64,000 nt of DNA from Microbispora rosea subsp. aerata. GTDB taxonomy: Bacteria > Actinomycetota > Actinomycetes > Streptosporangiales > Streptosporangiaceae. Below, piece by piece: positions 42,673 through 52,636 of the stretch; the first letter of the stretch is position 1, and the number at the start of each line of letters is the position of its first letter. The position numbers and the translations under genes were made by a program. The stretch lies in NCBI RefSeq assembly GCF_014647835.1, contig NZ_BMPY01000003.1:62001-126000 (forward strand). Direction: 5' to 3'. Under the pieces are notes generated by a model, which had not been told where the DNA came from, did not search any database, and was given only the letters and a program-made list of their open reading frames with translations.

Positions 42673-44331
42673 ATGCCGACGACAGTCACCGCCGCCCCTC
42701 CCACGCCGAACGGCGACCTGCATCTGGGGCACCTGTCCGGACCCTATTCCGCGGCCGACATATACGCGCGGGCGCGCCGGCTGGAGGGCGAGCAGGTCCG
42801 TTTCGTGACCGGGGCCGACACTCACCAGAGCTATGTGCTCACCCGCGCGATCGAGCGCGGCGTCGACCCGGTCGAGATGGCCGGCGACTATGCCGAGGCG
42901 CTGCGGGCGGTCTTCCGCGCGGCGGGCTTCTCGCTGGACGCGTTCGTGATTCCGCAGCGGTCCCCCGTCCACCGGGAGATGGTGCGGGACTTCGTCACCC
43001 GGCTCTACCAGACCGGGAAGATCGTGCCGCGGACGGGCCCGGCGCTGCACTGCCCGCGATGCGACCGCTATCTGTTCGAGGCGCACGTCTCCGGCAGGTG
43101 CCCGCACTGCGGCGCGGACAGCGACGGAAACTCCTGCGAGGAGTGCGCGTTCCCGAACCAGTGCGTCGATCTCGGCGATCCGGTCTGCAATCGCTGTGGG
43201 GCCACGCCGGAGACGAGGCAGTGCGAGCGGCTGGTCTTCCCGCTGGACGACTACGCCGAGCGGCTCCGCTCGTTCCACGCCTCGGTCACCATGAGCGCGC
43301 AGCTGGAAGAGCTGTGCGACGCGATGCTCGCGACGCGGCTTCCCGACATCCCCGTCACCCATCCCACCGACTGGGGAATCCCCGTGCCGGTCCCCGGCTT
43401 CACCGATCAGCGCGTGTACGTGTGGGCGGAGATGGTGCCCGGTTATTTCGCCGCGCTGCGCAGCGGCGGGGCGGCGGATTGGCGCGCGGCGTGGAACGCC
43501 TCGTCCGTCGTCCAGTTCTTCGGATTCGACAACGGATATTTCCACGCGATTTTGTTCCCCGCGCTGATGATGGCCTACGACGCCGGCCTGCGTCTTCCCA
43601 GCGCCTTCGTCACCAACGAGTTCCTGGAACTGGACCGGGAGAAGTTCTCCAAGAGCCGTGCCCACGCGATCTGGGCGGAGTCGATGCTGGGGCGGGTGCC
43701 GGGCGACGTGGTGCGCTTCGCCCTCGCCTACCACCGGCCCGAGGCGGAGCGGACGTCTTTCACCTGGGACGGCCTGCGCCGGCTGGTGGACGAGGAGCTC
43801 GCCGGCCGGTGGCAGGGCTGGCTCTCCGATCTGTTCGGCCGGCTGGGCTCGCTGCGCCCGCACCCCTCGCTGGAGTCGGCCACGCTCACGCCCTCCCAGG
43901 AGGCTTTCGTCGCCGCGGTGTCCGCCGTCGCGGAGCGGTGCTGGACGCACTACTCCGCGCGGTCGTTCTCCCCCGCCGCCGCCGTACGCTGCCTGATCGA
44001 GCTGGTACGGCTGTCGCGCGCGCACGCCGCGGCCAACGCCAGGACGTACGCCGCGCGGCCGGGCTCTTCGCGGGCCGGTGTGGCGCTGGCGCTGGAGGCA
44101 TGGGCGGCCCTGGTCCTCGCCCAGTCGGCTTACCCGATCATGCCGGAGTTCGGCCGGGCGCTCTGGTCGGCCCTGCGGGACGGCGAACCTCGCCGCGTCC
44201 GCGGGCTCCTCACCCCGACGGTCTCGCAGACATCACGGCCGGTGTCGTTCTTCGCCCCGCTGCCGCCGGACGTCGAGATCGAGGTGGCGGCCGGCACGCT
44301 CGGGCCGGCTCTCCTGGAGACGCGGAGGTGA
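42673..44331 (+). CDS. Stand-alone methionyl-tRNA-synthetase-like protein (class I aaRS paralogue)
   Basis: 552 residues from the ATG at 42673. The class I signatures are intact: HLGH (residues 17-20) and KFSKS (324-328). Four CxxC zinc knuckles lie at about 138-180. Overall order matches MetRS, including a C-terminal helical anticodon-type domain (about 370-520). Compared by eye with remembered E. coli MetRS, pocket residues Trp253, Tyr260 and His301 are kept (W251, Y258, H291). Leu13, Tyr15, Ala256, Pro257 and Ile297 correspond to Pro, Thr, Met, Val and Asn. The anticodon-reading Trp461 (in APW) is not conserved. This suggests another amino acid and perhaps no tRNA. It may form an amide as MshC does (inference); a resistance MetRS is the alternative. 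Confidence 0.88.
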   Translation: MPTTVTAAPPTPNGDLHLGHLSGPYSAADIYARARRLEGEQVRFVTGADTHQSYVLTRAIERGVDPVEMAGDYAEALRAVFRAAGFSLDAFVIPQRSPVHREMVRDFVTRLYQTGKIVPRTGPALHCPRCDRYLFEAHVSGRCPHCGADSDGNSCEECAFPNQCVDLGDPVCNRCGATPETRQCERLVFPLDDYAERLRSFHASVTMSAQLEELCDAMLATRLPDIPVTHPTDWGIPVPVPGFTDQRVYVWAEMVPGYFAALRSGGAADWRAAWNASSVVQFFGFDNGYFHAILFPALMMAYDAGLRLPSAFVTNEFLELDREKFSKSRAHAIWAESMLGRVPGDVVRFALAYHRPEAERTSFTWDGLRRLVDEELAGRWQGWLSDLFGRLGSLRPHPSLESATLTPSQEAFVAAVSAVAERCWTHYSARSFSPAAAVRCLIELVRLSRAHAAANARTYAARPGSSRAGVALALEAWAALVLAQSAYPIMPEFGRALWSALRDGEPRRVRGLLTPTVSQTSRPVSFFAPLPPDVEIEVAAGTLGPALLETRR

Positions 44332-44558
44332 GGCCGGGGCCCGCCGTGGGAGCCCGCGCCCGCGTACGGGTGCTCGATCCTCTCTTTCCAGCGCTGTTTC
44401 TCGTACGGTCCAATATCTGGATGGAATCGCATATCCCTTATCGGCCTGGTCGAGCCGGAGAATCGACGACGAAATCCGCTACAAACACTACAAAAGCGAC
44501 ACTTTGGGGATCTCCGGGACATCGCACTCGCGAATCCCTCGTAAGGGGGAGATAGCGA

Positions 44559-45476
44559 ATGGCGCGATATCAGGTGGCGCTCATACTGGCCATGTTCTTC
44601 TGGGGCAGCTCGGCGACGCTGACCAAAACCGCGCTCGAAGGCATGGCCCCGATGTCGCTGCTGGCCATCCAGCTCGCGGCCTCGTCGGCCGTGCTGTGGA
44701 CCGTGCTCCTGATCCGCGGATATCGGCGCACCACGGGACACATCCGTCTCATGCTGCTGGGCTTCTTCGAGCCCGCGCTGTCGTACGCGCTGATCAATTT
44801 CGGGCTCATCCACACCACGGCGGCCAACGCCGCGCTGCTGGTGGGGATGGAGTCCTTCTTCGCGATGGGGCTGTCGTTCATCTTCCTGCGGGAGCGGCTG
44901 AGCCGGAGGATGCTGCTCGCGACCGCGATGGCGCTCGCCGGGGTCATCCTGCTGGAGGGCTCGGGCGCGACGGCCTCTCTGCGGATCGGTGACCTGCTGG
45001 TGCTGGCGGGCGTGCTCAGCGCCGCCGTCTACGTCGTGCTCGCCGGGTCGACGGCCAAGAAGGTCGACGCCCTGACGATGACGACCTACCAGTTCACCTA
45101 CGGCCTCGCCTTCGCGGTCCCGGTCGCGTGCTTCCAGTGGCTCACCGGTGCGGAAAGCGTGCCGATCGGCGAGCCGGTCTCCGCCTGGGTGGTCGCCGCG
45201 GTGTCCGGGATCGTGGGGTACGCGCTGAGCTTCCTGCTCTACAACTACGCGATCTCGCGCGTCAGGACCTCCTACGCCGCCATCGCCCTGAACCTCATAC
45301 CGGTCTTCGGCGTCGCCGTCGCGGTGGTGTTCCTGAGCGAGGGACTGACGATCTGGCAGGTGGTGAGCGGCGTGCTGATCATCGCCGGGATCAGCGTCTA
45401 CTCGGGACACGAGGCGCGGGACGAGACCGCCGGGGTGCCGGACGGTCACGGCCACGCGGAACTCGAGAGGAACTGA
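44559..45476 (+). CDS. EamA/DMT-family transporter
   Basis: 305 residues from an ATG with AAGGGGGAG upstream. About ten hydrophobic helices in two EamA repeats (starts MFFWGSSATLTKTALEG and LVLAGVLSAAVYVVLAG; ends LNLIPVFGVAVAVVFLSEGL). DMT exporters move amino acids, amines and drugs. In this cluster it is the likely exporter of the product. It follows the synthetase-like gene after a 227-bp gap. Confidence 0.9.
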   Translation: MARYQVALILAMFFWGSSATLTKTALEGMAPMSLLAIQLAASSAVLWTVLLIRGYRRTTGHIRLMLLGFFEPALSYALINFGLIHTTAANAALLVGMESFFAMGLSFIFLRERLSRRMLLATAMALAGVILLEGSGATASLRIGDLLVLAGVLSAAVYVVLAGSTAKKVDALTMTTYQFTYGLAFAVPVACFQWLTGAESVPIGEPVSAWVVAAVSGIVGYALSFLLYNYAISRVRTSYAAIALNLIPVFGVAVAVVFLSEGLTIWQVVSGVLIIAGISVYSGHEARDETAGVPDGHGHAELERN

Positions 45477-45619
45477 TGAGCCCGGTCTCCGTCCCGCACG
45501 CCCGCCACGCCGCACGGCGACGGCCCAGCCCCTTCACACCGCCGACGGCGGGTCGCACGGCCGTCCCGCGGAACGGCACCCGCGTCGCCGCGGCCCCCGC
45601 CGGCCGCGGACGGCGGTGA
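45476..45619 (+). CDS. Possible small Arg-rich protein coupled to the exporter gene
   Basis: A 47-residue open frame from an ATG sharing one base with the exporter stop (TGATG), with GAGAGGA in front. The product is Arg/Pro/Ala-rich (MSPVSVPHARHAARRRPSPF at the start) and has no recognised domain. Translation coupling is plausible, but composition is also what random GC-rich sequence gives. Confidence 0.3.
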   Translation: MSPVSVPHARHAARRRPSPFTPPTAGRTAVPRNGTRVAAAPAGRGRR

Positions 45620-45727
45620 ACCGGCCGTAGCCGTGCCGGCGGCGGGCCCGCCCACACCGTCCGGCGAGGACGCCGGCGCTCCGACTTCACCCGGTCCCCG
45701 AATTCCTTATCTCCGAGGAGGCGAACA

Positions 45728-47203
45728 ATGCCGGCAGGTCCCCGCATAACGTTCAACGGAAAGGTTCTCCTGTTGGGCTGCGGCTCGGTCTCGCGGTGTC
45801 TCCAGCCGCTGTTGCTGCGGCACATCGACATGGACTTCCGCCGGCTGACGGTGATGGACTTCGAAGACCTCGCGGAGAAGATTCCCGACACGCTCGCCGC
45901 CGGCGCGGTCTACCGGCGTGTCCGGATCACCCCCGACAACATCGCCACCGTGCTCGGCGAGCACCTCGGGGCCGGAGACCTGCTCATCAACCTGAGCTGG
46001 AACATCGACACCGGCGACATCATCGAGTGGTGCCAGCACCACGGCGTGCTCTACGTTGACACCTCGGTCGAGGTCTGGGATCCGTACGCCGACCAGGAGA
46101 ACACCGACCCGCGGGAGCGGACGCTCTACAGCCGCCACCAGGCGCTCAGGAAGCGCGCGGCGTCGTGGGCGCCGGACGGCCCGACCGCGATCGTCGAGCA
46201 CGGGGCCAATCCCGGCCTGGTGAGCCACTGGGTCAAGGTCGCCCTCACCGACATCGCGACGACCATGCTGAAGGAGCCGGGCACGCTCGCGTCCCTCGAC
46301 GAGGGCCGCCGGACCAGGCTGGAGTCCGCGCTGGCCGACTCGGACTTCGCCCGGCTCGCCATGGAGACCGGCACGAAGGTCATCCACATCTCCGAGCGGG
46401 ACACGCAGATCGCGGCCGAGCCCAAGCGCGTCGGCGAGTTCGTCAACACCTGGTCGGTGGAGGGCTTCTACGAGGAGGGCATCGCCCCGGCCGAGATGGG
46501 ATGGGGCACCCACGAACCGGAACTGCCGCCCCTCGCCTACACCTATACCGAGGGTCCGAAGAACCAGATCTGCCTCGCCCGGACCGGAATCTCCACGATG
46601 GTGCGGTCGTGGGTGCCCATCGGCGGCCCGATCGCGGGAATGGTGATCAGGCACGGCGAGGCGTACACGATCAGTGACCGCCTGACCGTGTGGGACGGCG
46701 ACACGGCCGTCTACCGGCCCACGGTCCACTACGCCTACCTGCCCACCGACGCGGCGATGGCCTCGCTCCACGAGTGCATGATGACCGGGCACCGGCTGCA
46801 GACCGAGCAGCGGATCATGACCGACGAGATCACCTCGGGCATGGACGAGCTGGGTGTCCTGCTCCTCGGCCACGACCTCAACGGCTGGTGGACCGGCTCG
46901 CAGCTCGGCATCGAGGAGGCCCGCGAGCTCGTGCCCCACCAGAACGCGACCACCCTCCAGGTGGCGGCGTCGGTGCTCGGTGCGATCTTCTGGATGATCG
47001 AGAACCCGCGGGCGGGCCTGCGCGTGCCCGACGACATCGACCACGAGCGCGTGCTGGAGATCGCCAATCCCTACCTCGGGCCGTGCCCGTCCGTGCGGAC
47101 CGACTGGCGGCCCGACCAGTACGACTACGACCCGTTCCGGCGGTTCAAGCCGGGCAAGCGCAGCTCGGAGCCGTGGGCTTTCGGCAACTTCCTGATCAGC
47201 TGA
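45728..47203 (+). CDS. hss: Homospermidine synthase
   Basis: 491 residues from an ATG with GAGGAGG upstream. The Rossmann NAD-binding start is KVLLLGCGSVSRCLQPLLLR. Family blocks are LLINLSWNIDTGDIIEWCQ, YVDTSVEVWDPY, IVEHGANPGLVSHWVK, YTYTEGPKNQICLARTG and the signature LLGHDLNGWWTGSQLG. It matches the bacterial homospermidine synthase family in length and motifs. It uses NAD+ to oxidise putrescine (or the aminobutyl part of spermidine) and joins it to putrescine, giving homospermidine and ammonia. Putrescine can come from the decarboxylase encoded in the opposite arm. Confidence 0.93.
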   Translation: MPAGPRITFNGKVLLLGCGSVSRCLQPLLLRHIDMDFRRLTVMDFEDLAEKIPDTLAAGAVYRRVRITPDNIATVLGEHLGAGDLLINLSWNIDTGDIIEWCQHHGVLYVDTSVEVWDPYADQENTDPRERTLYSRHQALRKRAASWAPDGPTAIVEHGANPGLVSHWVKVALTDIATTMLKEPGTLASLDEGRRTRLESALADSDFARLAMETGTKVIHISERDTQIAAEPKRVGEFVNTWSVEGFYEEGIAPAEMGWGTHEPELPPLAYTYTEGPKNQICLARTGISTMVRSWVPIGGPIAGMVIRHGEAYTISDRLTVWDGDTAVYRPTVHYAYLPTDAAMASLHECMMTGHRLQTEQRIMTDEITSGMDELGVLLLGHDLNGWWTGSQLGIEEARELVPHQNATTLQVAASVLGAIFWMIENPRAGLRVPDDIDHERVLEIANPYLGPCPSVRTDWRPDQYDYDPFRRFKPGKRSSEPWAFGNFLIS

Positions 47204-47248
47204 GGGGGCGCCGGCCGGGCGAAGGCCGCCGCGTCGCGACGGGAGCCG

Positions 47249-47284
47249 TCCGCGGGGAGGCGGGGAAGACCGCCCCCCCGCGGA
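47249..47284 (+). terminator. Terminator hairpin after hss
   Basis: A 15-bp stem with one mismatch (arms 47249-47263 and 47270-47284) and loop GGAAGA. It lies 45 bp after the hss stop and just before the carbonic anhydrase gene. No T run. It probably marks the end of the island transcript. Confidence 0.65.
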
Positions 47285-47319
47285 GAGCGACAAAATGGGC
47301 GTCCGGCACCATCTGTGGC

Positions 47320-47820
47320 ATGACCGCTGCCTTCGACGATCTGCTCGCCGCCAACGAGAAGTACGCGAGCACGTTCACCCACTCCGGGCTCAGCGGCCGC
47401 GCCGCGCGCGGGCTGGCCGTGGTGACGTGCATGGACTCCCGCATCGACCCCCTCGGCCTGCTCGGCCTGGCCGCCGGTGACGCGAAGATCCTGCGCAACG
47501 CCGGCGCCAGGGTGACCGACGACGTCCTGCGCACCCTCGTCCTCGCCGTCTACCTGCTCGGCGTCCATCGCGTGCTGGTGATGCCGCACACCGACTGCAG
47601 GATGTCCAAGTCGACCGACGACGACGTGCACAACCTCATCGCCGCCGAGTACGGCATCGACACCCGCAGCCTGGAGTTCCAGACGGTCCCCGACCAGAGG
47701 GCCGCGCTGCGGCACGACCTCACCCGCATCACGTCCAGCCCCTACCTGCCGAAGGACCTCGCCGTGGGCGGCGCGCTGTACGACGTGCACACGGGACGGC
47801 TCCTGCCCGTCGAGATCTGA
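47320..47820 (+). CDS. Beta-carbonic anhydrase 1
   Basis: 166 residues. Zinc ligands and the catalytic dyad are VVTCMDSRIDPL (Cys, Asp-Arg) and VLVMPHTDCRMSKSTDDD (His, Cys). It interconverts CO2 and bicarbonate, which carboxylases for fatty acid synthesis need. It resembles the small mycobacterial-type enzyme. Its close paralogue lies at 49636-50130; this copy has Arg after the last Cys ligand where the other has Gly. Confidence 0.92.
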   Translation: MTAAFDDLLAANEKYASTFTHSGLSGRAARGLAVVTCMDSRIDPLGLLGLAAGDAKILRNAGARVTDDVLRTLVLAVYLLGVHRVLVMPHTDCRMSKSTDDDVHNLIAAEYGIDTRSLEFQTVPDQRAALRHDLTRITSSPYLPKDLAVGGALYDVHTGRLLPVEI

Positions 47821-48146
47821 TCCCCGCAGGGGCGAGCTACGCACGAGCCCGCCGTACGAGGCGGGCGGGCGGCGTCTCCGGGAACGGCGGCGCACCGGCA
47901 GCGGGACGGAACCCTGAGCGGCCGGTGCACCGGCAACAGGACCGAACAGGGCGAGCGGTGCACCGGCGACGGGACGGAACCGGGGCGAGCGATGGCGCAT
48001 CCGGGGCAGGCGATGGCGTTCTCCTGGACCGGCGGCGTGCCGGCGACGGGGCGGAACCGGAACGGGTGGCTGCTACGTTCTCCTGCTAAATCCGAAACGC
48101 GTCTTTCCGGTCACGCCACCGGTTCCAAGCCCCCACAGGAGCCCGC
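47821..48146 (+). other. 326-bp gap with imperfect tandem repeats and the SPFH gene promoter
   Basis: No gene is supported. Most of the gap is an imperfect 34-35-bp tandem repeat (47887-48066). TACGTT at 48074-48079 is a candidate -10 for the SPFH gene, whose RBS (AGGAG) lies near 48137. Confidence 0.5.
47887..48066 (+). repeat. Imperfect 34-35-bp tandem repeats
   Basis: Units at 47887-47920, 47921-47955, 47956-47989 and 48033-48066 share GGTGCACCGGCGACGGGACG and a following GGAACCGGGGCGAG. A diverged stretch separates the last unit. Units are contiguous with no constant spacers, so this is a minisatellite, not a CRISPR. Confidence 0.65.
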
Positions 48147-49154
48147 ATGCCCCGCACTTCCTCCACCTCCTCCGGCGGCACGTCGCGCCGGTCCTACCGC
48201 GGCGTCGCCATCTTGGCGATCCTCGCGCTCATCGTCGCCGGAGCGCCGACCCTGATCGGCGCGTTCAGCGGGTTCGAGCGCACCAGCGGTGGAGAGGTGG
48301 CGGTCGTACGGGACGGCGGGCCGCTCGACGACAACAAGGTCCGCCAGGTCATCGACCCCGGCTCCGGAGTCACCTGGACCGGCTGGTGGTCCCAGATTCA
48401 CCGCTATCCGGCGCAGCAGCGGTTCTACACGATCACCTCGGACTCCGGCGGGGGCGAGAGGTCCGGCGTCGACGTGGTCAACGTGCCGAGCAGCGACGGC
48501 GTCAACATGGGCATCGAGGGCACGCTGTACTTCGGGCTCAACCTCGACCACGAGACGCTGAAGTCGTTCGACGACAAGTTCGGCACGCGTAAGTTCCGCA
48601 GCGCCAACGGCGGTACCTACTACCCCTGGGAGGGCGACGAGGGCTGGTCGGCCTTCCTCGACCAGATCATCCGGCCGGTGATCGACAACGACCTGCGCAC
48701 CCAGATCAACAACTTCCGCTGCGCCGAGCTGGTCTCCTCCTGCGCGCTCGTGCAGAACAACAGCAACGGCCGGCAGGCGGGCCTGCCGCAGCAGGGCAAC
48801 AACGCGAACATCGCCAAAATCCAGAACGCGGTGAACACGAGCCTGGCGGAGGACCTGAGGTCGACTCTCGGCGCCGACTACCTGACCAACATCCACTTCA
48901 ACCTCTCGCGGGTCACCCTGCCCACCGAGGTCCAGGAGGCGGTCAACCAGGCACAGGCCGCGTTCGCGAAGGTCACCGAGGCGCAGGCGAAGGTCGCCCA
49001 GGCGCGTGCCGAGGCGGAGGCCAACAAGGCCCGACAGGACGGCTACAACAAGTGCCCCACATGTGCGGAGATCGAGAAGCTGAAGGCCCTGCCCCAGGGC
49101 ATCACGGTCTACGCGCCGGGCAATACTGGAGGCGTCGCTCTGCCCACCAAGTAG
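48147..49154 (+). CDS. SPFH/prohibitin-domain membrane protein
   Basis: 335 residues. A Ser/Thr-rich cytoplasmic N-terminus precedes one TM helix (GVAILAILALIVAGAPTLIG, about 19-38). The SPFH domain follows (about 45-220; GEVAVVRDGGPLDDNKVRQV, SSDGVNMGIEGTLYF). Next comes an Ala/Glu/Lys-rich helix (EAVNQAQAAFAKVTEAQAKV) and a tail with CPTC. Members oligomerise into membrane microdomain scaffolds. It is followed 16 bp later by a small membrane protein gene. Confidence 0.9.
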   Translation: MPRTSSTSSGGTSRRSYRGVAILAILALIVAGAPTLIGAFSGFERTSGGEVAVVRDGGPLDDNKVRQVIDPGSGVTWTGWWSQIHRYPAQQRFYTITSDSGGGERSGVDVVNVPSSDGVNMGIEGTLYFGLNLDHETLKSFDDKFGTRKFRSANGGTYYPWEGDEGWSAFLDQIIRPVIDNDLRTQINNFRCAELVSSCALVQNNSNGRQAGLPQQGNNANIAKIQNAVNTSLAEDLRSTLGADYLTNIHFNLSRVTLPTEVQEAVNQAQAAFAKVTEAQAKVAQARAEAEANKARQDGYNKCPTCAEIEKLKALPQGITVYAPGNTGGVALPTK

Positions 49155-49170
49155 GGAGCCGGGATCCCCG

Positions 49171-49494
49171 ATGCGCCTGTTCGCCCTTCCGGTGACGCTC
49201 ATCGTCATCGCCGTGCTCATCTATCTGCTCGTGCTGCTCGCGCGCGGGGCGAAACCGGCGTCCGGGCGGGACGCGGCCGGCGCACCCCGCTGGGAGACCG
49301 ACACGGTCATGGAGAACGGCTGGACCCTGATCGTCATACGCAAGGTCGCTCACGGCCGCAACGGGCCGGTGGAGCTGTCCAGGCAGACGGTCAGGGCCAT
49401 CAAGGACGACGACCCGAACTGGGACGAGCTCTACCGGCAGGGCATGCTGGAGGCCCGCAACCGGGTCAGCACGCTGGAGATCGAGTCCGGCTGA
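49171..49494 (+). CDS. Small single-TM protein downstream of the SPFH gene
   Basis: 107 residues. An N-terminal TM helix (PVTLIVIAVLIYLLVLLARG) is followed by a soluble part (WTLIVIRKVAHGRNGPVELS, DDDPNWDELYRQGMLEARNR). No family recognised, but spacing and order suggest a partner of the SPFH protein, perhaps like NfeD-type partners though not homologous by eye. The last codons are duplicated just after the stop (direct repeat 49479-49527). Confidence 0.75.
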   Translation: MRLFALPVTLIVIAVLIYLLVLLARGAKPASGRDAAGAPRWETDTVMENGWTLIVIRKVAHGRNGPVELSRQTVRAIKDDDPNWDELYRQGMLEARNRVSTLEIESG

Positions 49495-49527
49495 GCCGGT
49501 GGACCGATCGAGTCCGGCTGAGCCGGT
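49479..49527 (+). repeat. 22-bp direct repeat duplicating the end of a gene
   Basis: Identical 22-base copies lie at 49479-49500 and 49506-49527, separated by 5 bases (unit 27 bases, nine codons). Each copy includes the last four codons and the TGA of the small membrane protein gene, so the duplication placed a second in-frame stop behind the first. It looks recent. Confidence 0.8.
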
Positions 49528-49569
49528 AACCATCGGACACATTCTCCTCACCGACCGTCACATTACCTA

Positions 49570-49627
49570 TTGACCCAGTAGGAATAATCGACAATAGTGG
49601 GCCCGGCGGTTCCGTCCGATCCGAAAG
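49570..49627 (+). promoter_or_regulatory. Sigma-70-type promoter of carbonic anhydrase 2
   Basis: -35 TTGACC (49570-49575), 17-base spacer, -10 AATAGT (49593-49598). An RBS, AAAGGG, lies near 49624-49629. A short CCTA/TAGG inverted repeat overlaps the -35 and could be an operator. Confidence 0.6.
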
Positions 49628-49635
49628 GGCACCAC

Positions 49636-50130
49636 ATGAGCGTCACCGACGAACTCCTCGCCAACGCCGAGCGCTACGCCGCGGAATTCGACAAGGGGCA
49701 CCTGCCGCTGCCTCCGGCGCGCGGCGTGGCGGTCGTCGCCTGCATGGACGCCCGGCTCAACGTGTACGGCCTGCTGGGCCTGACCGAGGGCGACGCCCAC
49801 GTCATCCGCAACGCCGGCGGCGTGGTGACCGCCGATGAGCGGCGCAGCCTCGCCATCAGCCAGCGCCTGCTCGGCACCCGGGAGATCATCCTCATCCACC
49901 ACACCGACTGCGGCATGCTGACCTTCACCGACGACGACTTCCGCCGCGGCATCGAGGCCGAGGTCGGGATCAAGCCCGACTGGGCCGCCGAGGCGTTCTC
50001 CGACCTCGAGGCGGACGTCGTCCAGTCGCTCAACCGCATCAAGGCCGACCCGTTCATCCCGCACAAGGACTCGGTGCGAGGCTTCATCTACGAGGTCGAG
50101 ACCGGGCGTCTGCGCGAGGTCAAACCCTGA
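49636..50130 (+). CDS. Beta-carbonic anhydrase 2
   Basis: 164 residues from the ATG at 49636. Motifs are VVACMDARLNVYG and ILIHHTDCGMLTFTDDDF, the form seen in mycobacterial Rv1284-type enzymes. It is a paralogue of the protein at 47320-47820, with which it shares most of the core. It has its own promoter. Confidence 0.93.
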   Translation: MSVTDELLANAERYAAEFDKGHLPLPPARGVAVVACMDARLNVYGLLGLTEGDAHVIRNAGGVVTADERRSLAISQRLLGTREIILIHHTDCGMLTFTDDDFRRGIEAEVGIKPDWAAEAFSDLEADVVQSLNRIKADPFIPHKDSVRGFIYEVETGRLREVKP

Positions 50131-50563
50131 TCCATTCCCCGGCGGGCGGCGGAGACGCCGGGAGGGCAGGCCTCCGGCCGGCGAGAGCCGGCCCTGTCCA
50201 CACTGCTCGCTCTGAGCACCGGCACCGAGGACGGCCGCGGGCCGGACGACCGCGAAGGCCGGCGCGTCCGGCTCCGGCCGAGCGGATCCGGTCCGTCAGG
50301 CGCCGCCGGGCGTCACCGTCCGCGGCGGCCCGACGCCCCGCCACCCGCCGACTCTGCCAAACCGGCGCGACGAGGGCTCGAAGATCAGCCGGCCCCCGCG
50401 GCGGGGTCGATCTCGCCGCACAGCGCCGGCAGGCCGCCGCCGGCCGTCCGTCACTCCACCACCGTGCGCTTCGCACTCGCCGCGGCACTCCACCGCCCGG
50501 TGCTCCACTATTGACCGCCGGCCGTCCGGTGCTCTGGCGTCTGCCGCGCGGCGAGGTGGCGGG
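50131..50563. other. 433-bp convergent gap between carbonic anhydrase 2 and parE
   Basis: No gene is supported. A 7-bp hairpin GGCCGGC (50176-50182), loop GAGA, GCCGGCC (50187-50193), 46 bases after the carbonic anhydrase stop, is a candidate terminator without a T run. I see nothing else in the remainder. Confidence 0.45.

Positions 50564-52636
<2,073 letters not shown>

Noticed and set aside
47887-48066. CRISPR array
   Set aside because: Repeats are contiguous and diverged with no unique spacers of constant length, and no cas gene is nearby.
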